Both the position numbers and the translations under genes were made by a program. The notes beneath the pieces were generated by a model, which saw only the letters and a program-made list of their open reading frames with translations, had not been told where the DNA came from and made no database searches. From assembly GCA_012932295.1 (NCBI GenBank), contig JAAONU010000018.1, forward strand, positions 3,900,206 to 3,964,205: a stretch of DNA of 64,000 nucleotides, given 5' to 3'. Origin of the DNA: Cyclina sinensis. Its lineage: Eukaryota > Mollusca > Bivalvia > Venerida > Veneridae. Shown in pieces: positions 34,573 through 47,036 of the stretch (the first letter of the stretch is position 1; every line of letters starts with the position of its first letter).

Positions 34573-34618
34573 CTTCAACTTATTACTGCCAAAAGTCAAT
34601 ACTGACTATACTAGGTAG
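34573..34618 (-). mobile_element. 5'-truncated SINE tail copy
   Basis: Reverse complement of the SINE tail at 33481-33525 ('ctagtatagtcagta', 'ggcagtaataagttga') with few differences. Lies in the first intron of the cadherin gene. Confidence 0.6.
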
Positions 34619-35012
34619 GTGCATGTCGGGAACATTAGAATTATAAAAGAATTATTAAAATAACAAAGATGATTTATGATTCTTTGATTTTACTTGGTCC
34701 AGAGCCAGAATGCCTTGTTGTTTAAGCTATTTTATTACAAATCATTGGACACTGGTTTTATCACATTAGGAGATTGTATGTTTTACCAACCTTCTACAGT
34801 GAAATTGCTGATTGCTGTCTGAGTGTCTATGGCAGTGCATCATACTTTATGGAGGCAAAAATTACTACAAGAAATTACAGAATGAGTTGCAATAGTGTCA
34901 GCACTGTTTTAAGGTTTTTAGAATGCATATAAATGTTCTCTATTATAAATCTTAAGTAGATATATATGCTTGATTGTATGAAGATGCCAATAAATTATGA
35001 TTAAATTTCAGA

Positions 35013-35027
35013 ATGGTCCACCTGTAG
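35013..35027 (+). promoter_or_regulatory. Five-codon upstream ORF before the cadherin start
   Basis: ATG GTC CAC CTG TAG begins two bases into the exon and ends 75 bases before the main ATG. It could lower translation of the main frame; effect not testable from sequence. Confidence 0.4.
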
Positions 35028-35102
35028 TTGAAAGTAACTGTGGAATTTAGTGTCACGAGAATTGGTTTGTTTCATGATCGGCGTTGGCCAGGGAACTGCA
35101 GA

Positions 35103-36345
35103 ATGGAGACCTATTTGTGGATATTTGTGTTCGGAATTTTACATTCCATTCAGTCACTATGTGATGCCAAAATAGTTAGAAATGTGCAGGTTCCTTACAC
35201 TGCTCCAGCAGGATATGAAGTCACTAAATTATTACATATAGAAGCACCTCATGTGATTGAAACATCTCATGGAAATTTACAAAATCTTTTTAATGTACAA
35301 GAAAATGGTGCTGTTGTTACCAAAGATAAACTAACATGTTTGGCAGGTACATCTCATAGTTTGGTTGTGAAGAATGGAGTAAATGGAAGAGTTTTAGAGT
35401 CACTACATATCAATATAATTGAATCATTGCAAAATCAGTTAGTCTTTCAGCAATCAAGGTACATTGGTACGATCAGAGAAAATGAGAATGTAGGTTCAGT
35501 TGTGAAAGTCATTGGGCATCTGAATGTATTAGGTTGTGAGAATGTTTCATATTCATTTTTAAATGGAAGTGACAGTTTCAAAGTTCAGACAGCCTACTTT
35601 GGATCAACTCATGATAATATCGTAACATCTTTAAAATCATTCAACAGGGAATTTCAGGATTTATATCATGTTGTGCTTGAAGGAATTTGTTCAAGTGGGG
35701 AAAGTGCTGTAACCAACATAGAGATTCATATTTTAGATAAGAATGATATTATTCCAAAATTCCGTTCTTCAGTTCAGACAGTAAAAGCTTCACCAGACCA
35801 GTCATGGGGTAAAATCACAACAGTCAAAGCATATGATGGGGACCAAAATGAACATATTACCTATACTTTGCAGGATAGTTCAGAATTCTACATTGATCCT
35901 GAATCTGGAGAACTTTACACAGAGAGTGATTATCTTTATCCAGGAAGTTACTCTGTCACGATCTTTGCTACTGATTCTGTAGGACATACAAGTGAACCGC
36001 TGACTTTATACATCTCTGTGGAAAGTGAAACTCTGAAATTCAAGCCACAGCCAGTCAAAACTTACAGTCACCATCTTACAAAAAGAGCGACACTTACAAT
36101 CAAAAGACAGTTTGACATTGTTGAAAATAGTACAATATCATCAGCACTTTTCAGTATAGCTTCAGTGCAGCCTCGCCCACAGGCTGAGCGATACCGTCAA
36201 ATATCAGCAAGTGTCAACCTTTTCCAAGAACCAGATTACAGTGGTCAGGTGTATCTCAAGCCTGGAATGCGGCTGGATTATGAGGATGTGAATCAGCGTC
36301 AGATTGTTCTGATTTACAACAGAACAAATCTCAACACTCCCGAAG
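35103..36345 (+). CDS. Cadherin-superfamily protein, N-terminal coding exon (partial)
   Basis: The exon runs from acceptor (aaatttcag, to 35011) to donor GTAAGA (36346-36351); 414 codons plus one base, phase 1. I start at ATG 35103 because it opens a classic signal peptide (METYLWIFVFGILHSIQSLC, cleavage near residue 21-22); the frame upstream has no ATG. Residues about 120-220 form a cadherin repeat with ENENVGSVV and linker DKNDIIPKF. Residues about 221-310 form another with AYDGDQNEHITYTL, IDPESGELY and FATD. Residues about 335-414 begin a third with FDIVENS and LDYEDVNQRQIVLIYNRT. The first about 110 residues and the repeat at 120-220 lack the usual A-D-D calcium motif. Such receptors mediate adhesion or planar polarity at the plasma membrane. 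The specific subfamily (Fat, Dachsous, other) cannot be told from this exon. Transmembrane and cytoplasmic parts are not in the recognised sequence. Confidence 0.75.
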
Positions 36346-39300
36346 GTAAGAGACAAAGTCTAATTAATAAGATGTAGTTAGTCTGCATTTTGTGCCATAT
36401 CAGCAGTTATATCAAGATACAAGGCCAGAATGTTAAGATAAAGCCTGTGAAAATTAGGGTTGCAGGAATTGCATAAGCATGTGCCTTTAAGGATAAATTT
36501 ACTTTAATCTATTTTGTGTGTTTTCATTTTTTTACATGTAAGTTTATTATTATATGTATATTGTTTTACAACTTAAGATTTATGAATGTCAGACTACACC
36601 CTTCCAGTTCTAGCCAAGATATGTAAATCAGCTCCTCCTGGAAAATTGTTAAATGCCTTTTTTAAGTTTGACCAAATTTATCAGAAAAAGCCCCGTTTTG
36701 AAAAAAGAAGAAAAAAACCTCCCACCATGCCACAAAGCATTACTGAAACCTCATCAGTGAGATTTTAATTAATAAAAAAACGCAGTGTAAATCATTGGAA
36801 CAAAGTATTTGAGCAATAATTGTCATTGTCATGAGGTACAAGTAACTAAAGTTATTGTTATATTTTTGTGACAGTTTTGGTTGAATACTTTCAAGATACT
36901 GTCTTGATGAAGTCATAAATTTCTTTGAAGGCACATCAAGATAACATACAAACATGAATACATGATGAAATGTATGTGTTCAGTCATTGTTTCTGTTGAA
37001 AGTATAATTTCCGTGTTTTGTATGTACGCACAAAACAATATTATTTTGCAGTCATTCAAATAGTGTATCATGTTCCTTGTATATTTGCGAAGCAGTTTAA
37101 GAAGGGTCTTGTTTTATATTAAATGCAATGCAAAAAATGCAAAATGAAGACAAAGTTTAAATAGTTTAAAGTGTTAAACATACATAATTAAGTGTGTTTT
37201 CAATTAGTGCAGTGTGGTAAACCAACAGGTATAGAAAGATTCCATACACATATGGAACACATTATGTTATTTTAGATATTATTTTACTGTTACATAATGC
37301 TTCTAACAGACTGAGCTAAGAGTTGCTGATCTTCAGATAATGATAATTATGATAGCAGACATACTTAGGAAACCATACAGTTCAGACAATACTATTGATA
37401 ATATTGTTATTTGTATGTGTAATATTTAGGTTTTTGTGATCATGTTTGTGGTATTTTTAGTCTTGTCAGTGATACAGATTTAAGAAACAATATTTGTTAT
37501 TAATGAATACATGAGATATAGATATTGTGAATATTTTTGTTGAAAATGTCCGCTGTTACTCAGCGGAGTACATAAGAACAACATCATGATATAAATGATT
37601 GATGAATAGTATTAAGTGATCAGATGATTTTTATAGGCTAGAGCAATATCACAGAAATGTATTGTACATGTACATTATTGTAAGCTCTGCATCAAATGTG
37701 GGCATGACTCTGTTACTAGGCATGCCAATTTTTAGCAGTGAATAGAGAACTCTGGGATTTCCCGGAAAGCAAATGAACATTTGCTTTAAAACCTGAAAGT
37801 AAAAATTTCAACATAATAGTTAAATTTTCAACACAAAAAAATGCCTGGATAATAGATTGAAAAGCATTTTATTATAATGGTTTTACTATAGATGTTTAGA
37901 CGCATTTTTCATTGACAAATAGTGTAGTTTGGTATGTATTTAAGTTTTGATTTGATAAGTAATAAACTGGAATTGTTGGTAAAAATTTCATTTTCTTCCT
38001 TGTAACAGTTCAAAAGATCATGACTCGATACTGTTTTCTGTCCAGTAGTATGAAGGAATCTAGTAGAGCTTCTATTTCAACAGCTTGGTCAATATTTATT
38101 GAGTTTAACACCCCGGTTTTACAGCTTTTCAGTGGTGTTAAGGTTTTGACCATTTACCAGGTCACTAGAGTCATTTATTTCACTGAAGGCACTTCAGATC
38201 ATCTGAGCATGTTTACATTTCACAATAACCACTTAAATTTCTCACTTTGGTTTTGTTTATGAATAAAGGTGGTCTGTTTCTGTGATGGATTTCTCTTTGT
38301 TAGATGATATCTAAAATGTCTGCTTAAATCCCTTTTCGGTTCATGTTTTCTTGGTTCTAACAAAGAATTAGTGTTTTAATGAATGTTTTAAAGACATTGT
38401 TAACAATTGCTTTTTTTTGTGTGGGTTAGCTAGGAGGGGTAGGAGATAGTGTTTTGACTCCAGAATTTGCTAAATTTATTCCTGTCAGCAGCTGAGAAAA
38501 AGCTGGTGTTGTAACCAGAAATAGTTTTTGAGAATTTTGATAATATCTTCAGTTAAGAAAATTTCTTCAGTTAAGAAAAACAAAATTAGTTAGAACTTTA
38601 GAATTTTTAAGTTGGCAAAATTTAATACATGTATTTTTATGCTATGAGTATGACTCATATAGGTGATATGCCAAAATGATGTTCTCAATTATTTGCTCAT
38701 TAAAATGCCTTGAGATTTGTGAAATACACAGCCATTCTTAATCGGCAGGCTCTTAATTGCTAAGAGGTTATCAGTATTGATTTGTTCCAGGAGCAGATCT
38801 TGTTGTGTCTCAGTCATGTTTTATTATAGTTTAATATGGCAGAAGTCATTTCCACATTGATTATCAGAAAGGTGTCAGTTTGTATCATTGGTGTCAGGAC
38901 TTGATGCCTATTGTCTTCAGGCAGGTATTGTGTGGTTTTGTGAACTATTATCTTTCCAGAGTTTCTCCATAATAAATGCAGTACTTTGATTTACCTGGCA
39001 TTGTATAGCTGCTAATTGTCTTAAGAACCTATATATATGTATATCTTATTCTTGCATATAACATATCGTATCAATTTTATCATTAAATTTTTACAAACAA
39101 TCATGTACATGTATATTCCATGAAAGACCATTCAGTAAGAATTATACAATAAAAATAAACTACAAATATACTCAATATAACAATAGAAAATGATCTCATC
39201 AGCTCTTTAACTTCATAAACATATAGTTATGCAAATGGCAGTTTTAAGCATGCAACAAAAAGCAGTAATATTGATGCTTGTTTGTAGGGTTGAAACCAAC

Positions 39301-39983
39301 TTGTGTCACATGCAGACATTCAACTAGCGTCAATATTTATATTATTCAAAATATTTGCTGATTCTGTCACTGAAGCTATTTCAGGGAGACACCAGTTTGA
39401 CAAAAGAGAGATTGCTGCTGTGAGTTATTGATTTTGTTTTTGTCATTATAATTCCTCGTACGTTCTTCCCCGTCTGTCTAATGTAATAGTTACATTTTTA
39501 TGGTGTCGAAATAATTCTTCGGAGACATTTCCTTTGTTAGTTCTGCAAAGACAGGAGAAATGCAGTATTCCTTAACCAGACAGAGAAAATATTGAGATAT
39601 AACCTGTGCTATGTCTGGTTTTTACTGAGAGATCAGTCACAGTTGTATTGATAAAGATTTTTTCACAGCCATCAAGAGTAAAAGAATTGAGGGATCTTCT
39701 AATCTGAGATTTTAAAATTTTGACTGCTTTTATTGTTAGTAAAGTTACGTTATATTTAGGAATGAAATCAAACTGTTTTACCAGAACATACAGAAAAATG
39801 AATTCAGTGGATGAATATTTGCAACCATGTCGGGCTTTAAGATCATTTTAATGTCCCTGCATCACATTGATTTTACTGAATTGAAAAAAAATACATGTAC
39901 TAGCTGATAGGATCAAACCATTTTCTATCCACTCTGAAACCATTTTCACATATGTCTTTCTTAAGTATTCATGTCACTTTTTA
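36346..39983 (+). other. Start of the long cadherin intron, no exon seen
   Basis: AT-rich DNA after donor GTAAGA. The open frame at 38020-38262 follows an AG but shows no cadherin motifs. No transposon ends recognised. Confidence 0.5.
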
Positions 39984-40640
39984 TACGCCCGTTTGAAAAA
40001 TGGGACGTATTATGGGAATGCCCCTGGCAGGCGGGCGGTGTCCAATTTTGTACAGATCATTAAGGGATTTTAATGAAACTTCATAGAAATGTTCACCACT
40101 ATGAGAAGCCGTGTCACGCACATGAACCAGGTCTCTAAGACAAAGGTCAAGGTCATGCACACTTAGAGCTCATTGAAAAACGCTTGTCTGGAGCAAAACT
40201 TCTACGTGCATAGAGGGATTTCAATATAACTTGGCACAAATGTTCACCATTGTGAGGCTGAGTGTCGCGTGCAAAATTCAGGTCCCTGCGGCCAAGGTCA
40301 AGGTCACACATAGAGGTCAAAGTTCAGATAAAAATATGAAAATGTGTATAGGGACCATTTAGTAATCATTTATTGATGGATTGTAACACAAATGGTAACT
40401 ATCATGACTAAAAGTGTGACACATGTAATTTAGGTTAATATTTGCAAGGTCAAGGTTACTAGAGATGATTAAATATCCAGTTATTGTCAGGAGCATATCT
40501 CCTACATGCATGGAGGAATTTTAATGTTACTTTATAGAATTGTTATCCATTATGCCCACATCTTCTGCAAAGCTTATGTGACGTGCATATTTTGTGACAA
40601 TAATTTGAACAACTAGGAACATTTTTGATGAAGCTTGTTT
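39984..40640 (-). mobile_element. HINE-like element, family 4-related, reverse orientation
   Basis: Read on the minus strand its 3' end is a hairpin (ATACGTCCC...GGGCGTAT) followed by A-rich DNA, and its far end reads AAACAAGCTTCATC. The interior has 'aaggtcaaggtcacacata' and 'aaatgttcaccattgtgagg' units as in 10.4-17.5 kb. Confidence 0.6.
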
Positions 40641-42104
40641 TTTTTATTTAATTCTATTCTCCAGCTCACCTTGTATTAATTAAGATGACTTGTTTTCTAT
40701 TTCATCAATTTTTCTTTGCTCAGTATTGTTCTGCTTGGATTAATACAACCCAGTCATTTCATATAGATTGAATGATCTTTATGTTTGATTAAAAAATTAA
40801 TGATGAGTCATTGTAACTACTTGACAACTTTGTAATACACTGTTCTTTTATCTGCTGTTGCAAAAAGACACAAAAAATGACATTTGATTAAGTGCATTCT
40901 AGACATTGTTTGTTTTGTACAATCAATAAAAAGTAAAGTTATATAGAAAATAACGCTTCAGCTGAACATGTACATGTATATAGCATGATGATTAATTTTG
41001 TGAAGTAGGGCTGAGGAAAATTTTCAAATGTCAGTTTGTTTCTTATTTCAAAGTGACTGTGCAAGGTGCAATTAGAAACTTAAATTTAAGGAATGTGACA
41101 AAATTGAGTCAAAGAAATTTTTATCTATAAGTAATGAATAGACAGTGAACTTATGATGAGTAACAGTTAACAGTACATGTGTTAGGGGAAACAGTGGACC
41201 CCTTTTATCCTTAAATTAAACTGTTTCTTGAGTATTTTCAGTGTCTTAAGAACACTTATTTACTTCATAACTCCATGAGTAAATCAGATGCTGCATAAAT
41301 ATGATAAAATTCAGAATATATAGATTTTTATACCCATGGAGGGATGGAATATTGTTTTTGGTCTGTCAGTCTGTCACAAAACTTTAAAATTTGGGGGCAT
41401 TATGTTCATTTGAACATAGCGCTTGTTCAGTTTGATACGAGAACAAGCTGTTTTTACTTAAATTTTAAAACCATAAGTGGGACTTCTATCAGTAAAAAAT
41501 CAACCTCTTTCAATTATTTTGTGCTTAGTTGACTGTATTAATATGAAAATGATAGAATGTACTTTTTTTAACTGTGACGTGCAACAATTTTTGTACAAGC
41601 AAATATTTGGAGCAAAGAAGTCAGCCTAGTGCACCACTTAACATTTTATGGCAGCTTTTTATCCGCCTGTTATACTGTTCAGTCATATTTTATTCTCTCC
41701 ACCTTCCAGTTTTATCTTCAAGTACTTCAGAACAGGTTTGCATGGAAAGTGAAATTCTCATGAAAACACCTCTATTTCCAGTGCTTATCTTCATATTTAT
41801 AAACCAGCAATTATATTATAGCTGGCATGATGAAGCAATTTATTTTCATCCAGAAAGTGAAAAGACATGTAAGCTTAAAGTAAAAGGTATTTGTTTGGAT
41901 AATATTATTTTTATTATCACCCTCACATAATCTCTGTAATTTAATTTCTCAGATTATTTGTACACGTTCTAGCTTCAACAATACTTATTCTTAGAAAAGT
42001 ATTGACTGTAAAATCCTAAATTATCAGCCTTGTAATAAGGTCAGAGTGACCTGAACCAGAAAACAGTCCAAAATAGGGTAGCAATTTAACGATGATAAAA
42101 TGTC
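40641..42104. other. Intron DNA, no exon seen
   Basis: An open frame at 41574-41930 has no recognisable domain or convincing splice sites. No repeat recognised. Confidence 0.4.
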
Positions 42105-42273
42105 TTAAACCCTTACCATGCTAACTGAAATGGACTTGTCATCTTTCAAATTGGACAGCTATATCTATATTAATTGTTTATGTGGGTGCTTATTGAAAAT
42201 TTGCAGGCTGATCTTGCTCTGCACTGGTTTCTGCACTGATCGAGTCAGTTGCCTACAGCAGGGTAAGGGTTAA
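42105..42273. mobile_element. Complete TTAA-flanked MITE, 169 bp
   Basis: TTAAACCCTTACCATGCT at the left and AGCAGGGTAAGGGTTAA at the right. Non-coding. Reference copy for the interrupted one at 18936-20174. Confidence 0.7.
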
Positions 42274-45200
42274 TAGAGGTGGCTTCAAAGGTAAAAAATA
42301 AGAAGAGCCAGGTATTAATTACTTTATAACAGTTTATTCATTAGTGGAAATTAAAAGATGATTGTTTAGAGTAAATGTAATTTAGACATGCAACAGGGCC
42401 TTAGACCTGAGTGTGCAGTAATGATTTACATTTCATGTAAAAAAATCATTCATACTATGGTGTTATTAAGAAGTGATGTTAACTAAGTTTAATTACCAGG
42501 TGTTCACTGCTATGGTCAGGTAATAACTGATGAATGCTGCAGTTATAGCATGGATTTATATACCTGTTTGGTATATTGGAGAGATAACACAGTGACAGAA
42601 CAAAGAAAATCATTAGTGTCTAATACTGAAGGTACAAAGCCTATCATATCAGTATATAAAATGTATACTATAAGTATTGTCTGGAATTAATTTGAGCTCT
42701 TCACTTCACCATCCTTAGACTAAACTTGGAGACATTTCTTGTGTAAAAGTGTGTTTGATGACGATAGCTTTTGTTGAGTAATGTTAATGATATGCTGTTA
42801 GTAATTTGGTTGCAAATTTACTGTTATCATTGGCTTAATTTCCACTTTGTGATAAGGCTATCAAAATGTATATTGAATTATTACCATCCCAGTACCACGA
42901 AAAAGTTTTCTTTTGTGTTTAGAAAATGTTGGATTATTTAACTTGCACCAAACTGTAAAAGTTACTTTTTAATCCATTCTCAGCATTACATTTGATTTAT
43001 ATTACATTTTGCAGAATGTTACAAAGCTTTCATTGCAGTTTGTTAAAAGCGAATGACTCACAGTTGGGATGAAGATGCTTAAAAAAGAAAATGTACGTTT
43101 ATACATACATAGAAATTTTATTTGTAATTTTGAAGAACATATCTAAAGTTTATATAGTTACTGACTCAAATTTTGTTACAAAAACACATCATCATACACA
43201 TTTTTATGGGTAAAAAATTTACTCTGTTAGTCACATGGTAGATACTTTGTTTATATTGATAATTTTATCAAAAGTAGTGTTTGTGGCTCAGTGATTTTAG
43301 TATGCAGCCCTTATCTTTGATTTCTGGAATTAGGCATCATGTTGTAATCAGCTAAATTCTGTGTGTCAGTCGCTTTTAAGATACAGCATATAATTACACT
43401 AAGTATATTTAAGGTTTATACAGGTATTTAGCCCTGGTAAACCTTTTTGAAAAGGCTTTTGTGGAGTCATTAATCTGTTACAGAAATAAATAACATAAAT
43501 CCGTTTGTTAAAATGCCTCCTTCAACAAATAACTGAAAAGGAACAATGATGTTTATCTGTTAAGTTATTTGTTTAGAGCAGTTTATACATAAATATGCTG
43601 GCAGCTACCTGTATTTTTGATGTTATCATTTCTAATAATATAAAGAAATAAAATGCTGTGGGTATTATATTTATAATAGAAAGCATTTGAGTTTAAATTG
43701 GTGCTTAATTTCTTAAATAACAGAAGTTGAAAATAATCCAGAGTATTGTTAGAGCTTGTCAAGTTTTAGAGTATGATCAGAGATTTTCATATCTTTTAAT
43801 TGGAAAATTACATGAATTTCAATTTTATTGAATAGTCAAGTCTGTATCACACTTTTATCAGATTGTTTGTTACAAAAACTTGCTTTTAAATGGCCATGTC
43901 CAAGTGCAAGAAAGTGCATTTTGTGTACATTAAAGAACTGCCCAATTATAAGTCTGTTTTAATTATAAGCTTAGCATGAAATAACTTTTACGTTATTTTA
44001 CAGCTCTTTAATGCATTGAATATTTTTTAACAAAGTATAAAATTTATTACAAATAAGTTATGCCCATGCATACCATTCAGTATTTAAGGCAAAAAACAGG
44101 GGAGAGTTTCAAATTCCAACTCCTCCACTAACAGTGATATTAAACTGTCTTTAAGATTAGACCCATGTATCATTAATACCTATACATGTGTATAAAATCA
44201 CAGAGCATCTGAAAGAACCAGTAATGTCTCTGAAATGTGATGCTTCATTCTGTATATTTTGCTTTTCCTTACAACTTCTTTTTGAGGCATGGTTCATATA
44301 GGAAATGGGTACCAAATGTCCAATGATATATGTAGATAAACTCAAGAAGGAAACATCTGGGCTTCATTGTGACTTTGGACACAATTAGTTCATTCTGTGT
44401 TCAAAGTTTTTGTTATCCATTAAAGTGCATGATCTCTAACACAGCCGATAAGATCTAAATGTTTTTTGTGCTTTCAAATTTAAATTAAAGGCAAGGACAA
44501 AAACTGACCACAACTTCTCACATAAATTTTAATGATTATAGGACAAAAATTATAATGACCTGTGTGTAACTTCGTTTTGTGTCATGCAGTTCAGTAAACG
44601 TGAAGAAGGTTTTGTTATTTATGTGAAAAAGGAAAACGTTACTTGAGACTATTGTTGGGCTTTTGTTGTATAAATGGGTTTTACCCCAGGTTAGATGAAA
44701 ATTGGAGATATTATTGCAACTGCCTGGTTTGATTTACAAATATGTTAGTATCAAATAATCATCAAATGTCATCACCATTGAAACATGGCAATCAAAATGA
44801 AATGTTTTATTTGAAATAGACCTTGATGAGAAGAATATATTTATGTGCATGTGTTACAGCTTGATTTGAAAGAAACTTTGAAATAAATCATTCTGGTAAC
44901 ACACACTGGTTATAGCTGGAGGGTGTGTGCTTGTAATTTCACAGGCTTATTATAGAAATAAATACCCATTATTGTTATAATAATGTCACCTCTTAATACT
45001 CAGGGATCTGTAATGTAAAAAAATTCAGTTGATGTTATCTTAGCCACATTCTGAACACCTTTTTACATGTAGATTGGGCCTGGCTAGCCTTGTGATGTTA
45101 TATATAAAGAAGCCTACTGCAGGTATAGGATAGAGGCTATGAAGTGAAATCTTCAGCATTAGAAACAGAAGGGAGAGGGAGTGTAGCCTAGTGTTTGCCC

Positions 45201-45444
45201 CTGCCATTTTGATCTTTCACGTTTTTTTGTTGGCTTCCTTATTTAGAATAGCGTACCATTTCTAATTGTGCGCTGACATACATGCGAAGACAACATTTTT
45301 TGGCAGGTCATAAAAAAATAGTACAGAGTTCTTCATGAATAAATGGAAAAATCGCAATATTTCATGGATAAATCTATTGGAAATTTAAATAAAGAAGTAG
45401 GGCAAACACTAACTGTAATTATTATTAATTATTTTTTATTGTTA
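42274..45444. other. Intron DNA, no feature seen
   Basis: AT-rich, without coding-like frames, arrays or transposon ends that I recognise. Confidence 0.4.
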
Positions 45445-46033
45445 TATAGGAGTCATCCGGTGTATGGTCGGGCGGTCTGTCTGATGCAATTTCCTTCTCC
45501 CGAGTGTAACTTGAAAACTAATGGTTTTAATTCAGTGCAACTTCATACAGTGGTCAAGCACTATGAGAGGAAGTGCAGTGTTCAAGAATCATAACTCCGT
45601 CTTTACTATTTGCAGAGTGACTGCCCTTTCTTGGTTTTCCTTGTCTGGAGCATAACTTGAAAACTACTAGTTGGAATTCAGTGCAACCTCATATAGTGAT
45701 CAAGCACAACAAGTGGAAGTGCAGTGTACAAGAGCTATAACTCTATCTTCACTATTTGCATAGTCATTGCCTTTTGTTGGTTTTCCTTTACCGGAGCAAA
45801 ACTTGAAAACTAATGGTTGAAATTCAATGCAACTTCATACAGTGGTCAAGTTCAATAACAGGAAATGCATTGTACAAGAACCACAACTATCTTTAATTGC
45901 CCACAACCATAACTCTATTTCAATTCTTTTACAAAGCATTCTGTAATATTCTGTTATTAATAACTTCCTCAGTTCAGAAGCAGTCTTGTTGGGGGGTATT
46001 AATCACATTAAGTGATACCTCTAGTTTTAAAAC
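45445..46033 (-). mobile_element. HINE-like element, family 1, reverse orientation (about 3 units)
   Basis: On the minus strand it starts AAACTAGAGGTATCACTTAA and ATTAATACCCCCC, as at 4712, and contains the same 146-bp units ('gaagttgcactgaattc', 'aagggcagtcactctgc'), but only about three. The 3' hairpin end is partly lost. Confidence 0.75.
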
Positions 46034-46080
46034 TGCTAATTTAAATTTAGTTATCTGAAGGAAATGAAAAGGCTTAATTA

Positions 46081-47036
46081 CAGTACACGCAGCGCGGACT
46101 TTGACAACGAACACTCGTCCCCACGATTTTACTGTCCGCGTTGAAGACCAAAATGACCAACGTGTCGAGTGTTCATTCGTATAAAACGCAGTGGTCAGCG
46201 CGGCCGTCAGCGGTGATCAGTACCGCGCCATGTCGCGGCGTCGGGTCGCGGGGGTTTGCGGTGTCCGAAAAAACGAAGTCGCAACACAATTTTACTTTCC
46301 CCTTTTTTTTTCCAGATGATTTACAAAAAACACGTAATTATTACCAGTTGAAGTTGTTTCTTTTTCTTTTTAATACCCCATCCAGTTAAACTTTTATTTG
46401 TTGACGTTCGATGTTTGGTTGTCTGATTGAGGGTAACACAGCCGATTATGATTAGATTTACACACCTACATGCCATCTTGTTAACTTTAATTGCTGCAAT
46501 TAATATATTTTCAAGGCAGTTGCTTCCGGAAACAACTGATCATATTTTCAGAAAACCACATTGTTTTTAGGTCAACACGTGTTTAACTTCTTTCGACATC
46601 TGTATAGGCGCTTGGCAAAAATTATTGAACGATTTTGCTTTATAGTAACAAGCGTTTTTCAAAAATTTCAAAAACAAAAAGTACACAATAAACCTACACC
46701 GCATATGTACTTGAATTTTGGTTTTAATTTGACCAACTGAAGTTAGCCACAAAATACATGTAAGTAAAATAAGAATGAGTAAAAAGAAAACCACGTACAT
46801 GTACTGTACGCTGAGTATGTTTAAATGCAGTAATCTCCAAGTCAGTACATCGCGGGGACGCGCGGCGTTCTGTCACCGCGACACGCGGTGATCATACCCC
46901 TTGGCGGTTGTCGCGGTGGTCATTTTAGCGGACACCCGAAATTTCGGGTGTTCAGTCCACCGCGACTGGCCACCCGGAGACGATACCGGCCCCCGCGACA
47001 ATGTTAACAACGTCAAAGTCCGCGCTGCGTGTACTG
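46081..47036. mobile_element. CpG-rich Tc1/mariner-type MITE, 956 bp
   Basis: Exact 25-bp inverted ends beginning CAGTACACGCAGCGCGGA, flanked by TA on both sides (46079-46080 and 47037-47038). This is the arrangement of Tc1/mariner elements. The outer about 200 bp at each end are strongly GC- and CpG-rich with repeated CGCGG and ACCGCG motifs; the centre is AT-rich. There is no transposase frame, so it is non-autonomous. Confidence 0.85.

Noticed and set aside
38020..38262. Next exon of the cadherin gene (follows 'ccttgtaacag')
   Set aside because: The translation has no cadherin motif and there is no convincing donor.
41574..41930. 118-residue open frame
   Set aside because: AT-driven composition, no domain, no splice or promoter context.
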